Below, in pieces: positions 43,459 to 54,909 of a stretch of 64,000 bases of DNA. The translations under genes were made by a program, and so were the position numbers. Where the stretch lies: positions 12,447,282 through 12,511,281 of the forward strand of contig JARWKL010000003.1 of the NCBI GenBank assembly GCA_029961685.1, in the 5' to 3' direction. Source of the DNA: Aristolochia californica. Lineage: Eukaryota > Streptophyta > Magnoliopsida > Piperales > Aristolochiaceae. Position 1 is the first letter of the stretch, and every line of letters begins with the position of its first letter. The notes below the pieces were generated by a model. It was given only the letters and a program-made list of their open reading frames with translations. It ran no database searches and was not told the DNA's origin.

Positions 43459-44730
43459 ATGTGCCAAAGATCAACATGGTGTCTACTACTAAGACTGAGA
43501 CACGATTGTGGCACAATCGATTGGAACATTCATCTATACAATCTCTTCATCATATGTTTCCATCTCTTAAGATCAGGTCAGAATTTAGTTGTGAGGTGTG
43601 TCAGTTAACTAAACATCAACGGAGTACATACCCGCCTCGTCCAGAAGTCAAAAGTGACACTTCTTTTTCGTTGATTCATACTGATGTTTGGGGGCCTTTG
43701 AGTGTCTCTAATATTTCTCCAGTCAAATATTTTATTACTTTTATTGATGATTTCACTCGCACAACTTGGTTGTTTATTTTTAAGGAACGTTCTGAGATAC
43801 CATCCATTTTTATGTCATTTTATGCTATGGTACTCACACAATTTGGTTAGAAGATAAAAATCCTCCGGTCTGTCTGATAATGCCAAAGAGTATATTTCAA
43901 AAGACCTTGACTCATTTTGTCAAGAAAATGGAATTATCCATCAGACATCGTGTGCCTACACTCCTCAGCAAAATGGAGTAGCCGAATGGAAAAATCGTCA
44001 TATTCTTGAGGTAGCTTGAGGTCTTTTATATGCCATGAAAGTTCGATACTTTTATTGGCCCCATGCTGTCCTTACAGCGTGTTTTCTTATAAATCGTCTA
44101 CCGTCAACCGTTCTTGGAAATAAATCTCCCTACTCTAAATTTTTACCACATGATGACCCATTTGTATTACCATTGAAAGTCTTCGATTGTCAATGTTTTG
44201 TTCATAATACATTGCCTAGACACAACAAAATTGATCCTAAATCTATCAAGTGTATTTTTTTGGGATACTCTCGCACACAAAAAGGTTATGTTTGTTATAG
44301 TCCTTCTTTGCAACTCTTTTTTGTGTCCAGGGATGTAACATTTTTTGAAGACTCATATTATTCTGATAGCGCTCCTCCTGATATGTCATCAGTACCAAGT
44401 TCTCCTCGACTGGTTGTGCCTCGTAATATAGAGATTGTTCAGCCCCCAGAGCCAGTGGCCAATACCACACCATCTGAGTTATTAGATTCATCAGAGGTAA
44501 GTCCTTCATCACCAGTCATTTTTGGTCCTCAATTTGATACTCATCCTATTGCTATACGAAAGGAACCTCGATCATGCACTCAACCTTTCTCATCCTATTT
44601 CCAATTTTGTGTCTCATCAACGCTTCTCACCTTTATGTTGTTAGTTTCTTTCTTCTATTTCCTCCATATCTGTTCCACAGTCATATCAGGAGGCTCTACA
44701 ACATCCAGGGTGAAAGGCACCAATGGATGA
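43459..44730 (+). pseudogene. A1 integrase
   Basis: KINMVSTTKTETRLWHNRLE with a His pair, CEVCQLTKHQRSTYPPRP with the Cys pair, then LIHTDVWGPLSVSNISPVKY (first Asp), FIDDFTRTTWLFIFKERSE and a stop at 43849. A 4-base duplication (CTGTCTGA near 43869) shifts SDNAKEYISKDL. The third site is in QQNGVAEWKNRHILEVA. Open again 44035-44730: LPLKVFDCQCFVHN, CIFLGYSRTQKGYVCYSPSL, then a Ser/Pro-rich linker. Four breaks in total. Confidence 0.92.
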
Positions 44731-45570
44731 AGAAATGAAGGCACTCAATGATAATCACACATGGTCACTGGTTCCTCTACCTACAGATAAAAAACCCATT
44801 GGTTGCAAGTGGGTTTATACAGTAAAACATAATCCGGATGGAACTATTGCACGACTAAAAGCTCGACTGGTTGCAAAAGGTTACAATCAATGCTATGGTA
44901 TTGATTATGATGAAACATTCTCTCTAGTGGAAAAAATGACCTCGGTACGTATATTATTATCATTGGCAGCCAATTCATCATGGCCAATATAACAGTTAGA
45001 TGTTAAAAATGCATTTCTCAATGGTGATATCAAAGAAGAGATTTATATGCAACAACCACCTGGATATGTGGTTGAGGAGGAGTCCGTATGTCACCTTAAA
45101 AAAATCTCTATATGGACTAAAGCAATCCCCACGGGCATGGTTTGAGATATTTAGTCAAGCCATCATACAGGCAGGTTTTTACAGATGCTCTGCAAATCAC
45201 TCAGTATTTATTGAGAACACACCGAGAGGTTAAGTGATTCTAGCTATTTATGTTGACGATATTATTTTAACTGGGAGTGACTCTGAGGGCATTCAAAAAA
45301 TAAAAGAAAGAATATGTACTGAATTCAAGACGAATGATCTTAGATTACTGAAATATTTTTTGGGTATTAAGGTCTTACAATCCAGACATGGGATTGTTCT
45401 ATCCCAAAGAAAATATGCCCTTGATCTACTAGAAGAAACAGGGATGATGGGATGCAAACCGGTAAACACTCCTATGGATGCAAATACAAAATTATGTGGA
45501 AACACTAGAGAAAATGTAGATATTGGTAAATATCAAAGGTTATTTACCTGTGTGTAACAAGGCCAGACAT
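44723..45570 (+). pseudogene. A1 reverse transcriptase
   Basis: MDEEMKALNDNHTWSLVPLP, CKWVYTVKHNPDGTIARLKA, KGYNQCYGIDYDETFSLV, then a stop (44991) before [20 protein letters not shown]. An extra A in an A run near 45103 shifts the frame before [14 protein letters not shown]. The catalytic YVDD is at 45249-45260 after a stop at 45231. The segment 45234-45557 is open: FLGIKVLQSRHGIVLSQRKY and MMGCKPVNTPMDANTK. Confidence 0.93.
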
Positions 45571-46185
45571 TTCATACGCAGTAAGTGTGGTAAGTCAGTA
45601 CATGCACAAGCCACAACTTAGTCATTGGCAAGCACTTGAGAGGATACTACGTTATCTGAAAGGAGCTCCTGGAAGGGGGCTCCACTACAAAAATCATGGT
45701 CACTTCAACATCGAGGGATTCTCGGATGCAGATTGGGCCGGATCCCTAGATGATAAAAATCTACTTCGGGATTTTGCACAATGGTTGGAGGAAATCTGGT
45801 TACATGGAAAAGCAAAAACCAAAATGTAGTAGCGCGGTCAAGTGCATAAGCAGAATACAGAGCCATGGCACACTCTGTTAGTGAACTCTTATGGGTAAGA
45901 TCTCTTCTCACTGAATTCGGATTCTATAAAGAAGCTTCAATGGATCTATACTGTGATAATCAAGCAGCAATACATATTACATCAAATCCAGTCTTCCATG
46001 AGAGGACAAAACATATTGAGGTAGATTGCCATTTTATATGAGAAAAATTCCAAGTTGGTCTCTTATCTCTGAAGCACAAATCATCACAAAATCAAGTTGC
46101 ATACATTATGACCAAACCAGTCACTCACAAGATTATGTATACCATATGCAGCAAGTTGGGCGTTTATGATGTCTTCTCACCCCTA
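45571..46185 (+). pseudogene. A1 RNase H
   Basis: VSQYMHKPQLSHWQALERIL, YLKGAPGRGLHYKNHGHFNI and GFSDADWAGSLDDKN, then frameshifts. The tail is SMDLYCDNQAAIHITSNPVF, HIEVDCHFI, a stop, and KPVTHKIMYTICSKLGVYDV before the polypurine tract AGCTTGAGGGGGAG (46185-46198). Confidence 0.9.
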
Positions 46186-46198
46186 GCTTGAGGGGGAG

Positions 46199-46749
46199 TG
46201 TTACAATATGGGACCCACCATGGTGCTCGAGTTGGTGGACCCACCATCAGGACATGGGACATCAAGAAGAGTCCTAGAGGACGTGGGACACCAAGAAGAG
46301 CTCTCACCCAAAGCAAGCACGAGTTAAGGGATCAAGAAGCACAAGCTGAATTGAGTTAGAAGACTTGAAGATCAAGTGGGACCCCCAAATATCTCATGAG
46401 CTGGCACTCTTATCAAGGTGTATTGTGAGATCATGAGGGGCCCACAAGGATAATGCTATGAGCTGGCTTATCCCCTATATTCATGTAAATAATGAAGGAC
46501 TCCTAGGTCAACTCAAGTTAGTCTTCTAGTAGTTTAGTTTGAATAGACTTATATTAAAGAGTTAGAGTTGGAATATAATTTGGATTGAATGACAAGTTTA
46601 GTCTCTCTCTCTCTCTTTGCTTGGCGCAACCTCTTCTTCCCCTTTTATTTTTTCCTTCTCTCTACCCGAGAGCTTTCCTTCCCTTTTTCTCTTTTTCTTT
46701 CTTCTTTTCCCTTGTTCAGAATCATGGAAAAGGGATCCTAAATTCAACA
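46199..46749 (+). repeat. 3' LTR of A1, with an 86-bp promoter-side deletion
   Basis: TGTTACAATATGGGACCC to CTAAATTCAACA (551 bp). The stretch that in the 5' LTR runs from GTATAAGGACTC through the TATA box to GGGTTGGTT is missing at about 46599. It also has a CT run there. Confidence 0.93.
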
Positions 46750-46754
46750 GTTTT

Positions 46755-47259
46755 GTAGCACCCAAATCCTTAATTGCAAACTTCTTGGATAACTCCCTTT
46801 TCAACATATCTATTTCCTGTTTTCAAGCACCTGCTATCAACATGTCATCAACATATAGCAGTGGAATGATGTAGGAGTCATCAAGCTTCTTCACATAATA
46901 ACAATGATCTGCCTGGCACCTCAAGAAACTATTACTACTCATAAAGGTGTCAAACTTCTTATACCATTGTCTTGGAGCCTGATTAAGACCATACAAGCTC
47001 TTTTGAAGTTTGCGCACCATGTTCTCCTTTTCCTGTGCTTTGAAACCTATGGTTGCATTATGTAAATTTCTTCCTCCAAATCACCATGAAGAAAGGTTGT
47101 CTTTACGTCCAACTGCTCTAAGTGTAAGTCTTCATTTGCCACTACTCAAAGCACTATTTTAATGTAGTCAATTTTACTACTGGAGAGAAAATCTCAATGT
47201 AGTCAATGCCTTCTTTTTGTTGAAAGCCCTTTACCTCCAGTCTTGCCTTGTATCGCTTG
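46755..47259 (-). pseudogene. B1 reverse transcriptase, middle part
   Basis: Minus-strand text: [16 protein letters not shown] with shifts (47220-47160), HLEQLDVKTTFLHGDLEEEI (47120), then open 47020-46755: MVRKLQKSLYGLNQAPRQWY, FLRCQADHCYYVKKLDDSYI, the catalytic YVDD at 46844-46855 and LKRELSKKFAIKDLGATK. A1 follows. Confidence 0.9.
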
Positions 47260-47868
47260 TGTTACAATGCACCATGGTTGCATGAGCTGGTGGGACCCAC
47301 CATGAGGACGTGAGAAGCCGAGAGGAATCATCACACAAGCTGGCATGAGTTGGAAGATAAGAACCACGAACTAGAATGAGTTGGAAGATTTGAAGATCAA
47401 GTGGGACCCACAAAGATACCACAAGCTGGTATCCTTATCGCATGAGTTAGAAGATCAAGTGGGACCCACAAAGATAAACCACATGCTTGCATCTTCAGCC
47501 TATGGTCACATCCTTATAGAGGAGTTAGAATTTGAGTTATGTCAGACTTCTAATTATGTTGAGTTATTTTATCATGATAGTCTTATCTTTAAGAGTTAGA
47601 GTTGGAATGTAATTAGGAGAATGAAGTTTAATTGTACATGGACTCTACACTTTTCTTTACTATAAATAGAGGAGCTTGTACTTGGAATTAAATCATCAAA
47701 GGAAGTATTTCTCCCTTCTCTCTCATGTAGAGTTATCTTTTTACTTAAAGTCTTTCTTCCCTTTTTATTCTTCTCTTCTCTCTACCTAAGAGCTTTCTTT
47801 TTCCTTTTTTAATTTTCTCCCTCTCGCACCTTGCTCAAGATGTCAGTAAAGGGATACTAAATTCAACA
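47260..47868 (+). repeat. Solo A LTR in the RT of B1
   Basis: TGTTACAATGCACCATGG to ATACTAAATTCAACA (609 bp). Flanks gcttg (47255-47259) and tcttg (47869-47873) fit a target duplication with one change. Removing it reconnects the B1 codons around an [15 protein letters not shown] text. Confidence 0.9.
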
Positions 47869-47873
47869 TCTTG

Positions 47874-48017
47874 CTGCCATCATGTTTGTCTTTTATTCGA
47901 TACATCCCTTTATTCTGCAAGCCCTTCTTCCCTTTTTGGTAGCTAGGTCAACTACCATGTCAAATTGGATAATAGTGAATCCATCTCATCCTTCATGGCC
48001 AACTCCCACTTGGTTGA
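47874..48017 (-). pseudogene. B1 INT-RT linker and RT start
   Basis: Minus-strand ELAMKDEMDSLLSNLTWLS-like text, VELPKREEGLQNKGMYRIK-like and DKHDGS. It lies between the solo A LTR and A2. Confidence 0.75.
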
Positions 48018-48657
48018 TATTACAATGTAGGGCCCACCATGGTGCTCAAGCTGGTGGGACCCACCATGAGGACGTAGGTCATCAAGAAGAATCCTAGAGG
48101 ACTTGGGACACCAAGAAGAGTCCTCTCCCAAAGCAAGCACAAGTTATGGCATCAAGAAGCACAAGCTGAATAGATTTAGAAGACTTGAACATCAAGTGGG
48201 ACCCACAAAGATCTCATGAGCTGGCACTCTTATCAAGGTGCGCTGGAGGATCATGAGGAGCCCACAAGGATAAGGCCACTAGCTGGCTTATCCCTTATAA
48301 TCTCGTGGGTAATAAAGGACTCCTAGTTCTACTCCAATTAGTCTTCTAGGAGTTCTAGTTTGAATAGACTTACTTATATTGAAGAGTTATCGTTGGAATG
48401 TAATTTGGATTGAATGATAAGTTGTATATGGACTCTACCTCCTCCTCTACTATAGATAGAAGAGTTTTAATTCGGAATTAATCAAGTCACACATTCAACC
48501 CCAAGTTGGTTCTTTCTCTCCCTCTTCTTACTTGACGCAGCTTACCCTTTTCTTTTTTATTTTTCTCTTCTCTACCAAGAGCTTTCCTCTCCTTTTCTCT
48601 TTTTTATTTCTTCTTTCTCTTGTTCGTGATCATGGAAAAGGGATCCTAAATTCAACA
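48018..48657 (+). repeat. 5' LTR of A2
   Basis: It begins TATTACAATGTAGGGCCC (TG decayed to TA) and ends CTAAATTCAACA. Its TATA region reads TATAGATA at 48451, a one-base change from the 3' LTR copy. Confidence 0.94.
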
Positions 48658-48669
48658 TGGTATCAGAGA
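48658..48669 (+). other. Primer-binding site of A2
   Basis: TGGTATCAGAGA, 11 of 12 matches to the initiator tRNA-Met complement. Confidence 0.9.
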
Positions 48670-49142
48670 AACATATTTAGGATCCCTCGACAAAGGAATG
48701 CTCTAGAGAAGTGATGATCAACACCACTCAAAGAAGGCTCTTGTGTGAAGGAAGAACACTAGCCAAGAGATAAGTGTTCAAAATTTTTTTTTTTTTATGC
48801 TATTGAATCTCGTTTTTATATGATGATTCAAGGATAAATATGTGAATACTTTTATCTTATTATGTTATGAATATGCATGCCCCTCTATCTAGAAGGAGCT
48901 ATCAAAACAGTTTTATTGGTTTGGAAATTCTGTTTGCCGAGACCAGTCGATACTCAGATTATTGAATTTTTTTTCATGGGATAAGATTTCCATGATAATA
49001 GAAGATTGCTATTGAGCCTCTTATGAGTGGTTTTCTGGAAATAAAATATTTAGTAATGATGCTATATTTACATATACCGAGTTGATTGAAGAAGTGCTAC
49101 TTGGTGATATTATTTGAAGTTTTTTTTGAAGAAGAGCCTATC

Positions 49143-49712
49143 ATGGCTGATGAGAATATGAATATGAAAGGTGATATACTAAGAATCACCACCATACCCT
49201 TACATGGGGTATCAAATTTTATGAGTTGGTCCACCTCGGTTAGGAGGTTTCTCATAACCAAAAACCTACTTGGTCACCTCACTGCCCGAGGACAACCTAT
49301 TGATGAATATGATATTTTTTATATGAAATGGCTGAAGAATGATACTTTGGTAATTGGTTGGCTGATAAATAGCATGGAAGCACATGTCTCTAGTAATTTT
49401 ATTCATCTTGACACTGCTAAACATATTTGGGAGACATGTACTAAACCATATTCAAGCCTTGATGCACTTCATAGACCCTATAGTGCTGGCAGAATAGATG
49501 ATATTAAATGCACTCATTGTAAATTTCGGGGCCACACTATAGACCAGTGCCGTTATAGGGCATGCACTTACTGTGGTAGATATGGCTACTATAAAGAAAT
49601 CTGCTATAAGGCTAATGACAAGTCAGAATCAACAAGGGCTAATCAAGACCTCATTAGTGATGCACAAGCATACCATCCCCTAACTCCAGTTGCACAAAAA
49701 AATTATTATTGA
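49143..49712 (+). pseudogene. A2 gag with internal deletion and two zinc knuckles
   Basis: The frame begins at MADENMNMKGDILRITTIPL (ATG 49143; an upstream ATG at 49086 is in frame but is not matched in A1 or H). It is open to 49712. Compared with A1 about 390 bp between HRPY and TGRT-like text is missing, which removes the helical middle of the capsid part. Two knuckles remain: CTHCKFRGHTIDQC (perfect CX2CX4HX4C) and CTYCGRYGYYKEIC (His replaced by Tyr). Double knuckles are unusual for copia gag. Confidence 0.9.
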
Positions 49713-50215
49713 TGATGAGTATGAATTATTTCAGAAAATAAAGACCATGCTAGGGTCTTCTCCTAGCCCCTCTGCCACTACTGCTGCCATTACTGCTTTA
49801 GGTATGCTATCTACCTCCTCTTCATCCTGGATAATTGATTCAGGAGCCTCCGAGCATCTTATAGGTAACAAAACTTTATTACATTATTTATCTCCGAGTC
49901 TTTCACACAAGTTTGTTACCATAGTTGACGGTTCTCAAACCAAAGTCCAATGAAAAGGTTCAACTTCTATCACCCCACCACTTCCGCTCAATGATATTAT
50001 TTTTGTTCCTTCCTTTCCTTTAAACTTGCTCTCTATGAGTCATCTTACAAAATATTTTAATTGCTCATTTACCTTCTCACCTACTTCATGTGTTTTTCAA
50101 GATCTTATAACGAAGCAGGTGATTGGTGGAGACCATGAACAAGGGGGCTCTACTACTTGGACGTGCCAAAGGTCAATATGGTGTCCACATTGAGAATGAG
50201 ACATGATTTTGGCAC
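49690..50215 (+). pseudogene. A2 protease
   Basis: Open to 49953: SSSWIIDSGASEHLIGNKTL with the catalytic DSG intact, then VDGSQTKVQ and a stop. It continues in frame as PPLPLNDIIFVPSFPLNLLS and CVFQDLITKQVIGGDHEQGG, then a frameshift near 50145. The gag frame overlaps its start by 23 bp in another frame. Confidence 0.9.
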
Positions 50216-51426
50216 AATCGGTTGGGACATCCTTCCATACAATGTCTTCATCATATGTTTCCATCTCTTAAGATAAGGTCAGAATTCAGTTGTGAGGTAT
50301 GTCAGTTCAGTAAACATCAAAGGAGTACATACTCTCCTCCTCCAAAAGTCAAAAGTAACATTCCTATTTCATTGATTCATACTGATGTTTGGGGGCCTTT
50401 GAGTATCTCTAATATTTCTCAAGCCAAATATTTTATCACTTTTATTGATGATTTCACTCGTGCAACTTGGTTGTTTATTTTTAAGGAGCGTTTTGAGATA
50501 TCATCTATTTTTAAATCTTTTTATGCGATGGTACTCACACAATTTGGCCAGAAGATAAAAATCCTTTGGTCTGATAATGCCAAAGAGTATATTTCAAAAG
50601 ACTTTGAATCCTTTTGTCAAGAGAATGGCATTATCCACCAGACATCATGTGCCTACACTCCTCAACAAAATGGTGTAGCCTAACAGAAAAATCATCATAT
50701 TCTTGAGGTAGCTCGAGGTCTATTGTATGCCATGAAAGTTCCATATTTTTATTGGCCCCATACTGTCCTTACAGCGTGTTTTCTTATAAACGTCTACCAT
50801 CTATTGTTCTTGGGAATAAATCCCCCTACTCTAAACTTTTACCACATGATGATCTGTTTGCATTACCATTGAAAGTCTTCGGTTGTCAATGTTTTGTTCA
50901 TAATACTTTACCTAGACACAGCAAACTTGACCCTAAATCTATAAAGTGTATCTTTTTGGGATACTCTAGAAACACAAAAGGGTTATGTTTGTTATAGTCC
51001 CTCTTTGCAACGTTTATTTGTGTCCAGGGATGTAACATTCTTTGAAGAATCCTCATATTATTCTGATAGCGCCCCACCTGGTATGTCATCAGTACCAGGT
51101 TCTCCTCGACTGGTTATGCCTCGTGATACAGAGATTGTTCAGCCCCCAGAGACAGTGGCCGATACCACACCTGCCGGGTTGTCGGATCCACCAGAGGTAA
51201 GTCCTTCATCACCAGTCATTTTTGGTCCTGAATTTGATACTCGTCCTATTGCTATAAGAAAAGAACCTCGTTCATGCACTCAACTTCTACTTCTCATCCT
51301 ATCTCCAATTTCGTGTCTCATCATCGCCTCTCACTTCTATGTTGTCAGTTTCTTTCTTCTATTTCCTCCATATATGTTCCATAGTCATATCAGGAGGCTC
51401 TACAACAACCTGGGTGGAAGGCAGTA
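50216..51426 (+). pseudogene. A2 integrase
   Basis: Open 50222-50683: MGHPSIQCLHHMFPSLKIRS, CEVCQFSKHQRSTYSPPP, LIHTDVWGPLSISNISQAKY (first Asp), ILWSDNAKEYISKDFESF (second Asp) and TPQQNGVA, then a stop replaces the next codon. The third site Glu is therefore lost. One base is missing near 50791 (INRLPS region). LPLKVFGCQCFVHN and CIFLGYSRNTKG follow with a shift near 50975, then a Ser/Pro-rich linker (51005-51427). Confidence 0.92.
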
Positions 51427-52050
51427 ATGGATGAAGAGATGAAGGCCCTTAATGATAATCACACATGGTCTCTGGTTCCACTACCTATAGATAAAAAAAT
51501 CGTTGGTTGCAAGTGGGTTTATACAGTAAAACATAATCTGGATGGGACCATTGCACGACTGAAGGCTCAACTGGTTGCAAAAGGTTACACTCAATGCTAT
51601 GGCATTGATTATGAAGAGACATTCTCTCCAGTGCAAAAAATGACCTCGGTACGTATATTATTATCCTTGGCAGCTAATTCTTCTTGGCCCATATATCAAC
51701 TGGATGTTAAAAACGTATTTCTCAATGGTGATATCAAAGAAGAAATTTATATGCAACAACCACTTGGATATGTGGTTGAGGGGGAGTCCGTATGTCGCCT
51801 TAAAAAATCTCTATATGGGCTAAAGCAATCCCCACAGGCATCGTTTGAGAAATTTAGTCAAGCCATCATACGGGCAGGTTTTTACAGATGCTTTGCAGAC
51901 CACTCAGTCTTGCTTAAGAACACAACAAGAGGTAAGGTGATTCTAGCTGTTTATGTTGATGATATTATTTTAACTGGGAGTGATTCTGAGGGCATTCAAA
52001 AAATAAAAGACGAAGGATCTTGGATTACTGAAATACTTTTTAGGGATTGA
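51427..52050 (+). pseudogene. A2 reverse transcriptase, long open block
   Basis: 207 codons without a stop: [99 protein letters not shown] (W of RAWF changed) and the catalytic YVDD at 51952-51963. A deletion near 52010 (ICTEFKTND missing against A1) shifts the frame before WITEILFRD. RT would act in the cytoplasmic particle. Confidence 0.94.
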
Positions 52051-52877
52051 GGTATTACAATCCAGACATGGGATTATTCTATCCCAAAGAAAATACGCAC
52101 TTGATCTACTAGAAGAAACAGGTATGATGGGATGCAAACTGGTAGGCACTCTTATGGATGCAAATACAAAAATATGTGGAGGCACTGGAGAAGATGTTGA
52201 TATTGGCAAATATCAAAGGTTAGTGGGACGACTTATTTATCTACGTGTAACAAGGCCAGACATTTCATATACAGTAAGTGTGGTAAGTCAGTACATGCAC
52301 AAGCCACAACTTAGTCATTGGCAAACACTTGAGAAAACACTATGTTATCTGAAAGGGGCTCCTGGAAGGGGGCTCCTCTATAAAAAAGATGGTCACTTCA
52401 ACATTGAAGGATTCACGGAGGCAGACTGGGCTGGATCCCTAGATGATAGAAAATCTACTTCTGGTTTTTGCATGATGGTTGGAGGAAATCTTGTGAATGG
52501 AAAAGCAAAAAATAAAATGTAGTAGCACAGTCAAGTGCAGAAGCAGAATACAGAGCCATGGCACACACTGTAAGTGAACTTTTATGGATAAGGTCCCTTC
52601 TGACTGAATTGGGATATTATAAAGAAGCTTCAATGGACGTATACTGTGATAACCAAGCAACAATATATATTTCATCGAATCCAGTCTTCCATGAGAGGAC
52701 AAAGCACATTGAGGTCGATTGCCACTTTATACGAGAAAAATTCCAAGCTGGTCTCTTAACCCTGAAGCACATCTCATCACAAAATCAATTTGCAGACATC
52801 CTCACCAAACCAGTCACTCACAAGATTATGTTTACCATATGCAACAAGCTGGGTGTTTTATGACGTCTTCTCCCCTC
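52051..52877 (+). pseudogene. A2 RT end and RNase H
   Basis: Open 52124-52522: MMGCKLVGTLMDANTKICGG, RLVGRLIYLRVTRPDISYTV, HKPQLSHWQTLEKTLCYLKG, GFTEADWAGSLDDRKSTSGF. A short break near 52520, then open 52558-52863: AHTVSELLWIRSLLTELGYY, SMDVYCDNQATIYISSNPVF, HIEVDCHFIREKFQAGLLTL and FADILTKPVTHKIMFTICNK. RNase H acidic residues D (SDAD reads TEAD), E and D are mostly visible. Confidence 0.93.
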
Positions 52878-52889
52878 GAGCTAGAGGAG

Positions 52890-53530
52890 TGTTACAATGT
52901 GGGGCCCTCCATGGTGCTCGAGCTGGTGGGACCCACCCTGAGGACATAGGTCATCAAGAAGAATCCTAGAGGAGTTGGGACACCAAGAAGAGTCCTCTCC
53001 CAAAGCAAGCACGAGTTAAGGAATCAAGAAGCACAAGCTGAATTGATTTAGAAGACTTGAAGATCAAGTGGGACCCGCAAAGATCTCATGAGCTGACACT
53101 CTTATCAAGGTGCGCTAGAGGATCATGAGGGGCCCACAAGGATAAGGCCACGAGCTGGCTTATCCCTTATAATCTCGTGGGTAATAAAGGACTCCTAGTT
53201 CTACTCCAATTAGTCTTCTAGGAGTTCTAGTTTGAATCGACTTACTTATATTGAAGAGTTAGAGTTGGAATGTAATTAGGATTGGATGAAAAGTTGTATA
53301 AGGACTCTACTACCTCCTCTACTATAAATAGAGGAGTTGTAATTCGGAATTAATCAAGTCACACATTCAATACCGAGTTGGTTCTCTCTCTCCCTCTCCT
53401 TACATGACGCAGCTCACCTTTTTATTTTTTCTTTTTTCTCTTCTCTACCGAGAGCTTTCCTTCACTTTTCTCATTTTTATTTCTTCTTGCCCTTGTTCGT
53501 GATCATGGAAAAGGGATCCTAAATGCAACA
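52890..53530 (+). repeat. 3' LTR of A2
   Basis: TGTTACAATGTGGGGCCC to CTAAATGCAACA (641 bp), after the polypurine tract GAGCTAGAGGAG. TATAAATA at 53323-53330. Confidence 0.95.
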
Positions 53531-53535
53531 GTTGA

Positions 53536-54420
53536 TTCATCAATTTGCACAACTTTCTCATAACTCACTGGTTCACCTTTATCAGTCAACAAAATATAAT
53601 TCAGTGCAGGGGAGTACCTCTTTGGTGGTCAGCTACTTCTGGCAGATCTCCTGAGTTCAATCACAGTAATGTTTTAATTTATTTATGGGGGTATGTTTTT
53701 CTGGTCTTCCTCAACAATATTCTCCATCTCAATAACTGAAAGATCTATCAACTGAATCACTTCAGACTTCTTTGGTTCATCACTTGTGCTCTCAGACTGT
53801 GTTCTCAACCTGTCTTTATATAGGGCACCTTCATTGAAGATCTTGTCCTTGTTTCTGATAACCTTACGACTTTGGTCATCCTAGAAGTGATAACCAAACT
53901 CAATACCGCCATAGTCAATAAAGAAATATATCTTAGATTTAGCATCAAGTTTACTTGTAACAGCTGAATCAATATGAATATAAGAAACCCAACCAAAAAT
54001 TTTCAAGAAGGAAAATTTTTCCTCTTTGCTGCTCCAGACCACTTTTGGTATTGTGCAATCCAATGGTGTTGAGGGACCTCTATTGATCAAATAGGCAGTG
54101 GTGCTGATAGCTTTAGACCAGGACATACTTGGCAATCCCGTATGTTATATCATGCTCCTAGCATGCTCGTTCAAAGTTCTGTTCATCCTCTCAGCCACAC
54201 CATTCTGTTGAGGTTTTCTAAGAATGGTCTTCTTCATCTTGATACCATTATGAACACAGTACTACTTGAAATCATCATCTATGTATTTTTCCCCATTATC
54301 TGACTGTAGACACTTCACCTTCAAGTCTGTCTCATTCTCAACCATTGCTCTCCATCTCTTGAAGGTATCAAAAACATTAGATTTCTTTTTTCAGGAAATA
54401 ATCCCATACATTTCTGATTG
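53536..54420 (-). pseudogene. B1 integrase core to linker
   Basis: Minus-strand order: SDNGEKYIDDDFK (54290) with the second Asp, KTILRKPQQNGVAERMNRTL (third-site Glu), open 54135-53881 with PSMSWSKAISTTAYLINRGP and STPLDCTIPKVVWSSKEEKF then IFGWVSYIHIDS. Next is a linker with RNKDKIFNEGALYKDRLRT and EMENIVEEDQKNIPP-like text (53830-53690). It ends at the A2 insertion. Confidence 0.9.
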
Positions 54421-54498
54421 TGTTGAATTTAGGACCCCATGATTGAAACCTCGAGCAAAATGAGAGGGGGAGAAGAAAAAGAGAAAAGAGAGAGAGAA

Positions 54499-54549
<51 letters not shown>

Positions 54550-54909
54550 GGGTAGAGAGGAGAGATAAGAAAAGAGAGAAAAAAATTTTAGGCTAGAGAG
54601 AGATTCTTTACGAGTTGAGAAGTGGAGAGCTTGATTGAAGCCTTCAACCTAGACCCCTATTTATACTATATCAATTACATATTAAGAGATAAGATAGGAT
54701 CCCTAATATCCCTAATTACATCAATCATGATTATCCAAATCTACACAAATCAAGGGAAGAAAAATCAATTACATTAACAAGGAAGATTGCAAATCTTCCA
54801 ACTCATGTGATAAGGATTCTAGCTAGTGTGATGACTCATCATGCCACCTCACGTGATCATGGTAGGCCTCACCAGCTCGTATGATCATGGTGGATCCCAC
54901 CTTGAAACA
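54421..54909 (-). repeat. Solo LTR of I/C type in the integrase of B1
   Basis: On the minus strand it begins TGTTTCAAGGTGGGATCC and ends GGGGTCCTAAATTCAACA (489 bp), closest to the LTRs of I. A long GA tract lies at 54481-54547. Flanks gattg and aattc match at only three of five positions, so the duplication is weak, but the integrase text resumes on both sides. Confidence 0.85.
54481..54547. repeat. (GA)n microsatellite
   Basis: A GA-dinucleotide run, pure from about 54507. The matching place in the I LTRs has only short GA runs (28190-28206). Confidence 0.92.

Larger units (their letters stand above)
40550..46749 (+). mobile_element. A1: full-length Ty1/copia element inside the RT of B1
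   Basis: LTRs at 40550-41186 and 46199-46749 with primer-binding site and polypurine tract. Flanks ttttt (40545-40549) and gtttt (46750-46754) fit a target duplication with one change. The bases come from the B1 RT codons after KDLGATK. Gag, PR, INT, RT and RNase H are present with few breaks per domain. TRIM T1 sits in the pol region (43065-43458). Close relative of A2 over the whole length. Confidence 0.94.
48018..53530 (+). mobile_element. A2: full-length Ty1/copia element
   Basis: 5,513 bp with LTRs of 640 and 641 bp (48018-48657, 52890-53530), exact target duplication gttga (48013-48017 and 53531-53535), primer-binding site and polypurine tract. It is the most complete element of the A family here. 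RT is open over 207 codons and protease keeps its DSG. A deletion in gag and a few frameshifts make it defective as it stands. It shares no insertion with A1. Confidence 0.96.

Noticed and set aside
52890..53530. A2 3' LTR TATA box as a promoter for a downstream host gene
   Set aside because: Only minus-strand B1 remains follow; no host gene lies downstream in the window.
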